Source: Pedobacter quisquiliarum (GTDB lineage Bacteria; Bacteroidota; Bacteroidia; Sphingobacteriales; Sphingobacteriaceae). From it: 64,000 nt of DNA. Positions 18,106 through 26,161 of the stretch are shown one piece after another (position 1 is the first letter of the stretch; each line of letters starts with the position of its first letter). Below the pieces are notes generated by a model. The model did no database searches, was not told the DNA's origin, and saw nothing but the letters and a program-made list of their open reading frames with translations. Made by a program: the position numbers and the translations under genes. The stretch lies in NCBI RefSeq assembly GCF_014642175.1, contig NZ_BMIL01000002.1, positions 1 to 64,000 on the forward strand. Reading direction: 5' to 3'.

Positions 18106-19362
18106 ATGTCTGAACGTATAAGAGAAAAGCTGAATATTCTTGCTGATGCAGCAAAGTATGATGTTTCCTGTTCCTCCAGTGGCGGAACCCGTAAGAATGA
18201 CAACAAAGGCCTTGGCAACAGCCATGCTTCCGGCATCTGCCACACCTACACAGAAGATGGCCGCTGTGTATCCCTCCTGAAGATTCTACTTACCAATCAC
18301 TGTATTTTCGATTGCGCATACTGCGTTTCACGTAAAAGCAACGACATTCAGCGTGCCGCTTTCACCGTTGAAGAGGTGGTAGAACTGACCATGAACTTCT
18401 ATCGCAGGAACTTCATTGAGGGTTTGTTTCTAAGCTCCGGCATCTTTAAGAATGCAGACTTTACCATGGAACGGCTACTACGCGTCGTGAAGAAACTGCG
18501 GCTGGAGGAGCGGTTTAACGGCTACATACACCTGAAAACCATTCCTGGCGCAAGTGAAGACTTAATCCGCGAAGCGGGCATGTATGCCGATCGTATGAGT
18601 ATCAATCTGGAAATGCCAACTGAAAGTGGCTTGAAACTCCTTGCCCCCGATAAGTCACACCAGGAGGTTATTGATCCGTTGGGAATGGTGCAAAGGCAGA
18701 TCGTGCAGTTCAAAGAAGAAAAGAAGCTGATCAAGAGTGTTCCCAAGTTCGTACCTGCAGGGCAAAGCACGCAGATGGTCATCGGTGCGACACCAGAGAC
18801 CGACAAGGACATCATGCAAACGGCGGATACCTTTTACAAGAACTTTTCCCTGAAGCGCGTTTACTATTCCGGCTACATCCCCATCAGCAATGATAACCGG
18901 CTGCCCATGTTAGGCAGTCAGCCGCCACTCATCCGGGAAAACAGACTATATCAGACCGACTGGCTTATGCGCTTCTACGGCTTCAACGTCAATGAACTGC
19001 TTAACGATGCTAATCCCCACCTGGACATCGATATAGACCCCAAGCTAAGCTGGGCACTACGCAACATGCATTACTTTCCCATTGACATCAATGTTGCCAA
19101 TTATAAGATGATCCTGCGGGTGCCAGGCATTGGCGTCAACTCCGCCAAGAAAATTGTACAAGCACGGAAGTTCGGGAAGTTAAGGATCGACCAGCTTAAA
19201 AAGATCGGTGTAGCTTATAATCGCGCTCGGCACTTCATCAAATGTGCGGACAGCCCTTACCAGCTGAAGGATTATCAGAGTACGCAAATCAAGTCTTTCA
19301 TCCTTGCAGAGAGCCAAAGCAAATACCTGAAGCACGACACCAACCAGCTGATCCTTTTCTAA
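18106..19362 (+). CDS. putative DNA modification/repair radical SAM protein (TIGR03916-like)
   Basis: A 418-residue radical SAM enzyme. The [4Fe-4S] motif CIFDCAYC gives Cys66, Cys70 and Cys73. Other cysteines (Cys22, Cys45, Cys54) lie in the N-terminal part, and the ending has a helix-hairpin-helix DNA-binding motif (ILRVPGIGVNSAKKIVQARK near residue 345). It belongs to the family annotated as putative DNA modification/repair radical SAM protein, distantly related to spore photoproduct lyase. Its stop overlaps the start of the next gene (TAATG), which is the regular partner of this family. The actual lesion or modification is unknown. Confidence 0.92.
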   Translation: MSERIREKLNILADAAKYDVSCSSSGGTRKNDNKGLGNSHASGICHTYTEDGRCVSLLKILLTNHCIFDCAYCVSRKSNDIQRAAFTVEEVVELTMNFYRRNFIEGLFLSSGIFKNADFTMERLLRVVKKLRLEERFNGYIHLKTIPGASEDLIREAGMYADRMSINLEMPTESGLKLLAPDKSHQEVIDPLGMVQRQIVQFKEEKKLIKSVPKFVPAGQSTQMVIGATPETDKDIMQTADTFYKNFSLKRVYYSGYIPISNDNRLPMLGSQPPLIRENRLYQTDWLMRFYGFNVNELLNDANPHLDIDIDPKLSWALRNMHYFPIDINVANYKMILRVPGIGVNSAKKIVQARKFGKLRIDQLKKIGVAYNRARHFIKCADSPYQLKDYQSTQIKSFILAESQSKYLKHDTNQLILF

Positions 19363-20132
19363 TGCAGACCTACCTTTTTGATGGCAGTATGGAAGGCCTG
19401 CTTACGGCCGTATTCGAGTGGTTCGAACGCAAACCGGGTGCAGTCGTATTACGGAACCAAGCCTTACATCAGCCAGATGCATTTGAGCAATGCAGGGCCA
19501 TCATTTCCAGCGAGCAGCAAGCCGCAAGAGTTTGGAAGGGGCTTCAGCAAAGACTGGAGAAAGGCTGGATCCGGCGCCTCACCTGCGCATACCTGTCCGA
19601 AAAGCCGGAAGTACATGAACACCTTTTTCAACTGATCTGCTACCTGTTCCAAAATCCACCGGGCGCAGAAATGAACTATGGCAATGAACACGTGCTGGAG
19701 GTGGCACAAACAGCCCGTAAAGTAGAGCGTGAGAAGCACCGTATGGAAGCCTTTATCCGCTTCCAACATGCAGCTGATGGCATCTTCTACTGTGGCATTG
19801 ATCCCGATTTCAATGTACTACCCCTCCTTGGAAAGCACTTCCGCAACCGGTACCAGGATCAGCAATGGATCATTTACGATTTAAAGCGTCACTATGGCTT
19901 GTTCTTCGATTTGAATACGCTGGAAGAGATCACCATGCAAAGAGAAGAAGAAAGCAATTTGATGAACAGCAAACCCGACGTGCTTTCGGAGAAGGAAAAC
20001 CTGTATGCGCTGCTTTGGAAAGATTACTTTAAAAGCACCAACATTCCGGCACGCAAAAACACCAAGCTTCACGTGCAGCATGTACCCAAACGATACTGGA
20101 AATACCTCACTGAAAAACAGGTAGAAATTTGA
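19362..20132 (+). CDS. TIGR03915-family radical SAM-associated putative DNA repair protein (DUF4130)
   Basis: A 256-residue protein starting at the ATG that overlaps the radical SAM stop (TAATG). The sequence MQTYLFDGSMEGLLTAVFEW at the start and MNSKPDVLSEKENLYALLWKDYFKSTNI with YWKYLTEKQ at the end match the TIGR03915/DUF4130 family, which nearly always accompanies the TIGR03916 radical SAM protein. In some bacteria this domain is fused to a uracil-DNA glycosylase-like domain, which supports a base-damage role. A longer reading frame exists from 19242 but would run inside the upstream gene and is not needed. Confidence 0.9.
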   Translation: MQTYLFDGSMEGLLTAVFEWFERKPGAVVLRNQALHQPDAFEQCRAIISSEQQAARVWKGLQQRLEKGWIRRLTCAYLSEKPEVHEHLFQLICYLFQNPPGAEMNYGNEHVLEVAQTARKVEREKHRMEAFIRFQHAADGIFYCGIDPDFNVLPLLGKHFRNRYQDQQWIIYDLKRHYGLFFDLNTLEEITMQREEESNLMNSKPDVLSEKENLYALLWKDYFKSTNIPARKNTKLHVQHVPKRYWKYLTEKQVEI

Positions 20133-20188
20133 TGTAAACATCATTTGCACTTCATCTGAAATCTAAATAATACTCGTAGCTTTCAGGC

Positions 20189-21214
20189 ATGAAGTTGAGC
20201 GTCCTCGTATTAATTACGGCCACTGTAGTAGCCATCTCTATCGCCCTTGTGAATTTCCACTTTCAGGGCAGTCTTTATTATATGCTTGTCTCCTTTGGCA
20301 TATCTTTCATCACCAGCTTTGTCGTTTTCTATTACTTACTGGAGAAGTACATTTATTCTAAAATTAAGCTCATCTATAAGCTTATCCACAACTTGAAGCT
20401 GGGTAAGGACCTTAAAGATGCGCTTGGAGAATACGTAAGTGGCGACCCCATCAATGATGTGGAATACGAAGTAAAAGAATGGGCAAGGGAGAAAAAGAAA
20501 GAGATCGACTTACTGAAAAAGCAGGAGCAATTTAGACGGGAGTTCCTATCTAACGTATCTCATGAGTTTAAAACACCATTATTTGCCATTCAGGGCTATG
20601 TAGAAACCGCATGTGACTGCCTGCACGATGATCCGGAAACGGCGAAGAACTTTCTTACGAAAGCCGGCAAGAACGTAGAACGCCTGAGTTACCTGATCAA
20701 CGATCTAGATTCCATCTCTAAGCTGGAAAGCGGAGAAATTCCAATCAACTATGAGAAGTTTGACTTTGTACACCTTGCAAGGGAAATCATGGATGGCATG
20801 GAAGATAAGGCAAAAGCGAAAGGAATTGTCCTATCCTTCAAAGAAAAATACACCACACCTGCAATGGTATGGGCAGATCGGGAAAAAATCCGTCAGGTCA
20901 TGATCAACCTGATTCAGAATTCCCTGAAGTATGGAAAAGAACATGGCTCAACCGCCATAAAGATTTTCGAACTACACGATCAATATCTAATTGAAGTTAC
21001 CGACGATGGCATTGGGATTGATGAAAAACACCTGCCCCGCCTGTTTGAACGCTTTTACCGGGTAGACTCGCACCGTGCCCGGGAAGTTGGCGGCACCGGT
21101 CTGGGCCTTGCCATCGTAAAACATATCCTGGAAGCCCATCAGCAAATCATTTCCGTTAGAAGCACTTTGCAAATCGGGACAACCTTTGCCTTTACCTTAG
21201 AAAAAAAGAGCTAG
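20189..21214 (+). CDS. PhoR-like membrane histidine kinase
   Basis: A 341-residue kinase with two closely spaced membrane helices (about residues 3-20 and 30-52), so almost no periplasmic sensor. A charged linker follows, then the HisKA box with His125 ([10 protein letters not shown]) and a full ATPase domain ([47 protein letters not shown]). Short two-helix kinases of this kind are commonly annotated PhoR in Bacteroidota. The next operon is a phosphate transporter with a Pho-box-like promoter, which supports that role. No response-regulator gene is adjacent, so the phosphate link is inference. Confidence 0.88.
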   Translation: MKLSVLVLITATVVAISIALVNFHFQGSLYYMLVSFGISFITSFVVFYYLLEKYIYSKIKLIYKLIHNLKLGKDLKDALGEYVSGDPINDVEYEVKEWAREKKKEIDLLKKQEQFRREFLSNVSHEFKTPLFAIQGYVETACDCLHDDPETAKNFLTKAGKNVERLSYLINDLDSISKLESGEIPINYEKFDFVHLAREIMDGMEDKAKAKGIVLSFKEKYTTPAMVWADREKIRQVMINLIQNSLKYGKEHGSTAIKIFELHDQYLIEVTDDGIGIDEKHLPRLFERFYRVDSHRAREVGGTGLGLAIVKHILEAHQQIISVRSTLQIGTTFAFTLEKKS

Positions 21215-21500
21215 CAATTTCTCCTACATTGCTTATTTACACCCCGGCAGCCATGCTAATACTTGTAAGCTGCAATGCTACTGATATGCTTTTTTTATGG
21301 AATTGACCCGCAATTGCATCATAGTGGAAAGAACATTTAAAATATGAATCGAGCATGCCTAGCCCTTTTAATCGTTATTTCTACACTTCTTAGCTGCGAC
21401 TGATGACATGAACTAATAACCCACCCCTATTGTACAACCAGCGTCATCTTGCCATTTTCACTCCAGTATTCTCCTACTCAAATTACATTATTGTGTAGTG
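21215..21500. other. intergenic region with a signal-peptide-only ORF
   Basis: This is the larger part of a gap of about 350 bases between the PhoR-like kinase and the phosphate operon. Apart from the 19-codon ORF listed separately at 21344, I see no gene, no convincing terminator for the kinase and no structured RNA. The rest of the gap is the promoter at 21501-21534. Confidence 0.6.
21344..21403 (+). pseudogene. 19-codon ORF encoding only a lipoprotein signal peptide
   Basis: The ORF reads MNRACLALLIVISTLLSCD and then TGA. It is a textbook lipoprotein signal: short basic start, hydrophobic stretch, and lipobox LLSC followed by Asp. A GGAAAG stretch lies about ten bases upstream. It stops right after the lipidation cysteine. 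It may be the stump of a decayed lipoprotein gene, since the following bases contain further stops, or a genuine micro-lipopeptide. Chance cannot be excluded for so short an ORF. Confidence 0.35.
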
Positions 21501-21534
21501 TTAACATTAACTTAACATTGAGCGCCTACTTTTG
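21501..21534 (+). promoter_or_regulatory. Pho-box-like promoter of the DUF47-PiT operon
   Basis: Two TTAACA copies sit at 21501-21506 and 21512-21517, an 11-base period with five bases between them. A -7 box TACTTTTG lies at 21527-21534. The repeats cover the -33 position where no TTTG is found. Direct TTAACA-type repeats with an 11-base period are the known binding pattern of PhoP/PhoB-family activators. The promoter lies ahead of a phosphate transport operon, so phosphate-starvation activation is the simplest reading. Confidence 0.6.
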
Positions 21535-21566
21535 CATTGTATTTTAAGTTTTTAAAAACACATACA

Positions 21567-22208
21567 ATGAACAACCTTTTTAAGTTCTTTACTCCAAAAG
21601 ACAAAAAATTCCAGCCACTATTCGAGCAGGCAGGAAGTAACATCCTAAGGATCTCTGAAGCTTTACTACTTGCACTAAGCACCACAGACCTGGAAAAAAG
21701 AAAAGAACACATCAAAGAAATTGAGCGCCTGGAACATGTTGGCGACGACATTACACACTCCATATTTCTTGAGCTGAGTAAAAACTTCATCACGCCATTT
21801 GACCGTGAAGATATTCACGCACTGGCGAGCGCAGTAGATGATATCGCAGATTATATCCATGCTTCTGCAAGCAACATTGAGTTATATGCCATCACCAACA
21901 TCGGCGATGCGATGATCAAACTTGCGGAACTGCTGGTAGAAATGTGTACCGACCTTGAAAAAGCAATCAAAGAATTGAGAAGCTTTAAAAACATCAGGGT
22001 TATCGCTGATGCCTGTGTAAGGATCAACAGCGGCGAAAACCAAGCAGATTATGTATGTAACCTTGCCATTGCACGTTTATTTGAATTTGAAACCAACGCC
22101 ATCGAACTGATCAAGCAAAAAGAAGTGCTACAGACCCTGGAAATGGCCACAGATAAATGTGAGGATGCAGCGAATGTGCTGGAATCCATTTTGGTTAAAA
22201 ACGCTTAA
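21567..22208 (+). CDS. DUF47 family (PhoU-like) protein, phosphate transport accessory
   Basis: A 213-residue all-helical protein of the DUF47/PhoU-like group that accompanies PiT phosphate transporters and is thought to modulate them. Typical features are an N-terminal LFKFFTPKDKKFQPLFEQAG, then repeated helical stretches with acidic metal-binding type positions (IERLEHVGDDITHSIFLEL and ALASAVDDIADYIHASASN). An ATG at 21537 would lengthen it by ten residues, but that codon is three bases after the -7 box, at or before the transcription start. The ATG at 21567 (MNNLFKFF) is therefore chosen. The transporter gene follows after 11 bases. Confidence 0.92.
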   Translation: MNNLFKFFTPKDKKFQPLFEQAGSNILRISEALLLALSTTDLEKRKEHIKEIERLEHVGDDITHSIFLELSKNFITPFDREDIHALASAVDDIADYIHASASNIELYAITNIGDAMIKLAELLVEMCTDLEKAIKELRSFKNIRVIADACVRINSGENQADYVCNLAIARLFEFETNAIELIKQKEVLQTLEMATDKCEDAANVLESILVKNA

Positions 22209-22219
22209 AACAAAGTAAA

Positions 22220-23233
22220 ATGATAACTACCTTATTGGTTGTAGTAATTGTACTTGCAATTGCGTTTGACTATATCAACGGATTTCACGATGCAGCAAAC
22301 TCGATCGCAACCATTGTATCTACCAAGGTACTCTCCCCTTTTCAGGCCGTATTGTGGGCTGCCGCCTTCAACATGGCTGCCTACTTTGTATTTACAGATC
22401 ACAAAGTTGCCAACACCATTGCTAAAACCGTATTTGAAGAGTTCATTACCCTTGAGGTGATATTATCCGGCCTCCTTGCTGCAATTGCATGGAACCTTTT
22501 CACCTGGTGGTTTGGTGTGCCTTCAAGTTCATCACATACCCTGATTGGCGGTTTTGCCGGTGCCGGTATGGCCAAAGCCTTAACCATGGGCACCAGTGCC
22601 TTCGCAGCAGTTAACTTTGCACCAATCTTAAAAGTTGTTGCCTTTATCGTGCTTGCTCCGGTAATCGGTATGATCATCTCCGTGTTGATCTCCATCATCA
22701 TCATGCACATCTCCAAAAATGCCAGACCTTCTACCGCAGAAAAATGGTTTAAACGCCTTCAGCTGATCTCCTCTGCAGCATTAAGCTTTACACATGGCGG
22801 TAACGATGCACAGAAAGTTATGGGTATCATTTATGTAGCCATGATCTCTGCAAAAGTGCTGAGCCCTGGTGATGTAATGCCGGAATGGATTCCAATCAGT
22901 TGCTACGCCGCAATCGGCCTAGGTACCATGAGCGGTGGCTGGAAAATCGTTAAAACAATGGGTTCTAAAATCACCAAAGTGAATGCCTTTGAAGGTGTTG
23001 CTGCTGAATCTGCAGGTGCAGTAACCCTGGGTATCACAGAACACTTCGGTATCCCAGTTTCTACCACCCACACCATCACAGGTTCAATTGTCGGTGTAGG
23101 TCTCCTGAAAAGGGTGTCTGCTGTTCGCTGGGGTGTAACGGTAAGTCTTTTATGGGCATGGGTATTAACCATCCCAGTATCGGCTACCCTTGCAGGTCTA
23201 ACTTACGCCTTCGTACACTACGTAATCTTATAA
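22220..23233 (+). CDS. PiT-family inorganic phosphate transporter
   Basis: A 337-residue inner-membrane phosphate (probably metal-phosphate/H+ or Na+) symporter. It has the duplicated family signature GFHDAANSIATIVSTKVL near residue 21 and SFTHGGNDAQKVMGIIY near residue 190, plus the paired motifs GVPSSSSHTLIGG and GIPVSTTHTITGSIVG. About nine or ten hydrophobic segments are visible. It forms an operon with the DUF47 gene upstream. The sequence is complete, with a length slightly shorter than E. coli PitA and usual for this subgroup. Confidence 0.95.
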   Translation: MITTLLVVVIVLAIAFDYINGFHDAANSIATIVSTKVLSPFQAVLWAAAFNMAAYFVFTDHKVANTIAKTVFEEFITLEVILSGLLAAIAWNLFTWWFGVPSSSSHTLIGGFAGAGMAKALTMGTSAFAAVNFAPILKVVAFIVLAPVIGMIISVLISIIIMHISKNARPSTAEKWFKRLQLISSAALSFTHGGNDAQKVMGIIYVAMISAKVLSPGDVMPEWIPISCYAAIGLGTMSGGWKIVKTMGSKITKVNAFEGVAAESAGAVTLGITEHFGIPVSTTHTITGSIVGVGLLKRVSAVRWGVTVSLLWAWVLTIPVSATLAGLTYAFVHYVIL

Positions 23234-23238
23234 TGAAA

Positions 23239-23258
23239 AAACCTGCTTATGCAGGTTT
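23239..23258 (-). terminator. hairpin terminator overlapping a stop codon
   Basis: AAACCTGC pairs with GCAGGTTT around TTAT. On the minus strand it is followed by six U and overlaps the stop codon of the anti-sigma-like gene. On the plus strand it lies just after the PiT stop, but lacks a T run there. Confidence 0.75.
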
Positions 23259-23913
23259 AAAAATCGATACTCAACTTTATCTTATGAGCCGGATCAGTAG
23301 GGACCTCCCAAGCTGGTCCGGCTTTTATTAGTCTTAGGGCTTCCGCATCGTAAGCACCGCCCAGGCTCTTATCTATCATTATATTCGCTGGCAAACCATC
23401 TTTGCCGATCGTGAATGACACGCCCACCGTTTTACCCAATTGCTCCTTCTTCGTGAGCTGATTATTTTCCTTCAGGTAAGTGAAATATGCGGGCCAGCCA
23501 ACCTGAGGCTTCATGCGATCAAGCACATGTGCCAGGTCTAAATTCACTTCTACAACGGCCGGCGCTTTGGCCTGCTGACTATTGTTATACTTCATCCAAA
23601 AGATAATCCCACCCAAAATGAAAATCAGCGCTGCCGTAGCGGCAATACTCAGGCGCTGCCCGGTAATCACGGATTTCTTTTTATCGTCTTCCAGACCGGC
23701 AACACGGGTTTCCAGCTGCTTTTGCAGCAGCGATAAGGATTGTCGGGAACGTCTTGGCGACTCGCTCAAACCGGCCAGCGCTTGCGCAACAAAAGGATCT
23801 TCCAGGGCTTCACGTTCCACCCGGTACATCATCTTATCGTCGAGCTTACCGTCCAGGTAATCTTCAAGCACATCAATATCTAACCAGTTGTTATCCTCCA
23901 CTATTTCTTTCAA
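23257..23913 (-). CDS. anti-sigma-like membrane protein with TonB C-terminal-like domain
   Basis: A 218-residue protein. Residues 1-75 are acidic and helical (WLDIDVLEDYLDGKLDDKMM, then VAQALAGLSES), like the cytoplasmic part of anti-sigma factors. One membrane helix spans about residues 88-108 (LSIAATAALIFILGGIIFWM). The outside part ends in a TonB_C-like module (VGWPAYFTYLKENNQL, VGVSFTIGKDGLPANIMI, DAEALRLIKAGPAWEVP). Its start overlaps the upstream sigma-factor gene by 23 bases, so the two are coupled. I infer it holds that sigma factor at the membrane. No known peptidase-cleavage motif is evident. Confidence 0.72.
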   Translation of the reverse strand: MKEIVEDNNWLDIDVLEDYLDGKLDDKMMYRVEREALEDPFVAQALAGLSESPRRSRQSLSLLQKQLETRVAGLEDDKKKSVITGQRLSIAATAALIFILGGIIFWMKYNNSQQAKAPAVVEVNLDLAHVLDRMKPQVGWPAYFTYLKENNQLTKKEQLGKTVGVSFTIGKDGLPANIMIDKSLGGAYDAEALRLIKAGPAWEVPTDPAHKIKLSIDF

Positions 23914-24469
23914 TACAAATCTTTAAATTTCGCTTCCCATTCTGGATATAGCTCTTAACCTTCAGCAAATCATATCCGGTAATTGCAGCCACTTCCTTGT
24001 AGTTCTTCTCTTGCAGGTAAAACAGGTCTACGCTGATCCGCTGCTCTTCGGGAAGGCTTTCCATGCACTTTTCCATGGTACTTAGCTGCGTTTCCTTAGC
24101 ATTGTCCATATCAAGATGCACAAAATCACTGTTTTCCACAAGTCCTTCCTCTAAAGAAACAACATTATTCCTGGATGCCTTTCGCAGTGCCATTAAACAG
24201 TGGTTGCGGGTAAGCACATGCAGCCAGCTTTTGAAATTCTGAATCTGGTGCACCTTTACTTTTACCACCAGTTCTTCAAAAATCTGCATCACTGCATCCT
24301 TACTCTGCTCTTCATCCTTGAAGTAGTTCAGGCAAACCCCAAACACCAGGTGCATATACCGATTATAAAGCACACCCAGAAGCTCCAGATTACCCGTTTG
24401 CTGGTATCTGGCAATCAGCTCCGCATCTTCAAGCTGCTTTAATCTGGTGTTGTCTTTTATAAACTTCAA
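23891..24469 (-). CDS. ECF-type RNA polymerase sigma factor
   Basis: A 192-residue sigma-70 family protein of ECF size. Region 2 covers about residues 20-95 (LGVLYNRYMHLVFGVCLNYF, then FKSWLHVLTRNHCLMALRK), and region 4 covers about 130-185 (SLPEEQRISVDLFYLQEKNYKEV then the recognition helix KVKSYIQNGKRNLK). The start is a TTG (LKFIKDNTRL); no in-frame ATG lies before region 2. It is the first gene of a pair with the TonB_C-tailed anti-sigma-like protein, which overlaps it by 23 bases. The regulon is unknown. Confidence 0.9.
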   Translation of the reverse strand: MKFIKDNTRLKQLEDAELIARYQQTGNLELLGVLYNRYMHLVFGVCLNYFKDEEQSKDAVMQIFEELVVKVKVHQIQNFKSWLHVLTRNHCLMALRKASRNNVVSLEEGLVENSDFVHLDMDNAKETQLSTMEKCMESLPEEQRISVDLFYLQEKNYKEVAAITGYDLLKVKSYIQNGKRNLKICIERNSGG

Positions 24470-24580
24470 GGCGTTATCTCTAAAATATCAAGTATAGATA
24501 TAATTTTCTAATCCTTTTACGAGAATCACCGATAAAGAAGCGCAAAAAATTACTGGCTGGAATTTTGCAATTTTGCACAC

Positions 24581-25333
24581 ATGACAAAATCATCTTTAAG
24601 AAATGTAGTGATGCTGACCATTGCATCATGCTTTCTATTCATCAGCAGCTGCGATGTACAATCCCAGGCGCAGCTTGGCAATATTCTGAAACAAGCGGGT
24701 GCTACTGGTACACCTACAACGCTTGAAATTGCTTCAGGCATAAAGCAAGCACTTGAAATCGGCACGTCTAATGGTGCAGATAAGCTATCGGCGAAGGATG
24801 GCTTCCTGGGCAATATGGCCGTGAAGATTCTTTTCCCACCAGAGGCACAAAAGGTGGAAAATGCATTGCGTGGCATAGGACTGGGCAGCGTTGCTGATAA
24901 CGTAATCACCAGCTTAAACCGGGCTGCAGAAGATGCTGCGCAGGAAGCAAAGCCAATCTTTATTGCTGCGGTTAGACAAATGACCATTACGGATGCCACA
25001 AACATCCTGATGGGTAAGCAGGATGCCGCTACGGAATACTTCAAAAGAGTAACCACAGCGCAGCTGATGAGCAAGTTCAGCCCAATCATTGGCAACAGCC
25101 TGAATAAAGTTGGCGCAACGAAATACTGGACAGAAGCCGCCAATAGCTACAATAAAATCCCTCTGGTAAAACCGGTAACTGCTGATCTTAATGCCTATGT
25201 GACCCAAAAGGCAATTGACGGCATGTTCAAACAAGTTGCACAGGAAGAACTACAGATCCGCGAAAACATCAATGCAAGGTCAACCACCCTGCTGAAAAAG
25301 GTGTTCGGCTATGCCGATAAAAACAAGAAGTAG
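24581..25333 (+). CDS. DUF4197 lipoprotein
   Basis: A 250-residue protein with a lipoprotein signal (MTKSSLRNVVMLTIASCFLF, lipobox FISSC with Cys24, then Asp). The mature part is helical, with the pattern ASGIKQALEIGTSNGADKLSAKDGFLGN and SPIIGNSLNKVGATKYWTE that I recognise as DUF4197, a family of unknown function widespread in Gram-negative bacteria. The Asp after the lipid-carrying Cys does not by itself fix its location in Bacteroidota. It is divergent from the sigma-factor gene and is followed by the 11-base repeat island and a strong terminator. Confidence 0.88.
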   Translation: MTKSSLRNVVMLTIASCFLFISSCDVQSQAQLGNILKQAGATGTPTTLEIASGIKQALEIGTSNGADKLSAKDGFLGNMAVKILFPPEAQKVENALRGIGLGSVADNVITSLNRAAEDAAQEAKPIFIAAVRQMTITDATNILMGKQDAATEYFKRVTTAQLMSKFSPIIGNSLNKVGATKYWTEAANSYNKIPLVKPVTADLNAYVTQKAIDGMFKQVAQEELQIRENINARSTTLLKKVFGYADKNKK

Positions 25334-25399
25334 TTTCAACCCAACCATACAATATCGACGGATCCGACAAGCAGCAATTTCGCATATTAGCCGCCTCTT

Positions 25400-25461
25400 G
25401 TTCGCCTTTCGTTCGCCTTTCCTTCGCCTATGCTTCGGTTCCAGCCGAACGAAAGGCGAAC
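25400..25461. repeat. 11-base-period tandem repeat with inverted copy
   Basis: Four imperfect 11-base units start at 25400, 25411, 25422 and 25433 (GTTCGCCTTTC, the same again, CTTCGCCTATG, CTTCGGTTCCA). The segment 25446-25461 is the exact reverse complement of 25400-25415 (16 bases), so a long hairpin can form in several registers. It is intergenic, between the DUF4197 gene and its terminator. An island of the same design is at 52896-52980. Confidence 0.8.
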
Positions 25462-25502
25462 AATACCCGTACTAGAGCAGAACCACTGCACAAGCTGTCC
25501 TG

Positions 25503-25547
25503 CAAACAAAGAAGGCCAGGTATGTCTTACCTGGCCTTCTTTGTTTG
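25503..25547 (+). terminator. strong intrinsic terminator after the DUF4197 gene
   Basis: A perfect 20-base-pair stem: bases 25503-25522 pair with 25528-25547 around TGTCT. T-rich sequence is built into the right arm (CTTCTTTGTTTG). It probably ends transcription from the DUF4197 gene after the repeat island. Confidence 0.85.
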
Positions 25548-25586
25548 TGTATTTTCTTCTATATTTAAAAGAAAATTACCGCTGTT

Positions 25587-25802
25587 ATGCTGTTAACGTT
25601 TATTAATCTCACCGGAACTGAAGTCGGTATAGTGTTTTTTCTAATATTCTCTACCGTTGTTTTTGCCGGCTATAAAGCCCTTAAAGCGGAACAAGGCTTC
25701 ACCCAAATCTTATGGATTGCCACAATCTTCATGTTTCCACCAGTAGTGGCCATCCTGTATCTGGTTAAGACCTACGTATTCGACCAAAGAAAATTAGCTT
25801 AG
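25587..25802 (+). CDS. small two-helix membrane protein
   Basis: A 71-residue protein with two hydrophobic helices, about residues 13-30 and 42-62, and a short basic tail. The second helix (ILWIATIFMFPPVVAILYLV) resembles the PLDc_N membrane hairpin found at the start of cardiolipin-synthase-type enzymes, but no catalytic part follows. No specific function can be given. Its stop codon shares bases with the stop of the convergent response-regulator gene. Confidence 0.6.
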   Translation: MLLTFINLTGTEVGIVFFLIFSTVVFAGYKALKAEQGFTQILWIATIFMFPPVVAILYLVKTYVFDQRKLA

Positions 25803-26161
25803 CTTAAGTGCGTCTGGATCTTGGAAACCAGATCATCTACGTCAAATGGTTTTGCGATAAAAGCCGTGGCACCGGCATCCTGTGCTATTTTACTGCCGTC
25901 AGTGCTTGCAGAAATCACAATTACGGGTAAGCCTTTGGTCCTGGTGTTCTGCCTTAGCACTTTCAACACCTGATCACCTGAAAGTACCGGCATCCAAAGG
26001 TCCAGCAGCACCAGATCGGGTTGTTTCTTCTCGATCAGGTTGTAGATGTTGAGGCTATTCTGTTCAGGAATGACATCAAATCCGGCATCTTCCAGTATCA
26101 AACCAAGCATGTCCAGGATACCTTCATTATCATCGCACACTAATATTGTTTTATTCGTCAT
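25799..26161 (-). CDS. single-domain response regulator
   Basis: A 120-residue receiver domain without an output domain. The acidic pocket is at residues 10-11, the phospho-acceptor is Asp54 (LVLLDLWMPVLSG), and the conserved Lys is in FIAKPFDVDD near the end. Its start overlaps the LOV kinase stop by 11 bases, so it is the coupled partner of that kinase. With no DNA-binding domain, it must act by protein contact or as a phosphorelay step. It is similar in type to the receiver at 46305. Confidence 0.92.
   Translation of the reverse strand: MTNKTILVCDDNEGILDMLGLILEDAGFDVIPEQNSLNIYNLIEKKQPDLVLLDLWMPVLSGDQVLKVLRQNTRTKGLPVIVISASTDGSKIAQDAGATAFIAKPFDVDDLVSKIQTHLS

Noticed and set aside
25400..25461. 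CRISPR-like array
   Set aside because: Units are 11 bases without spacers, and no cas gene is in the window.
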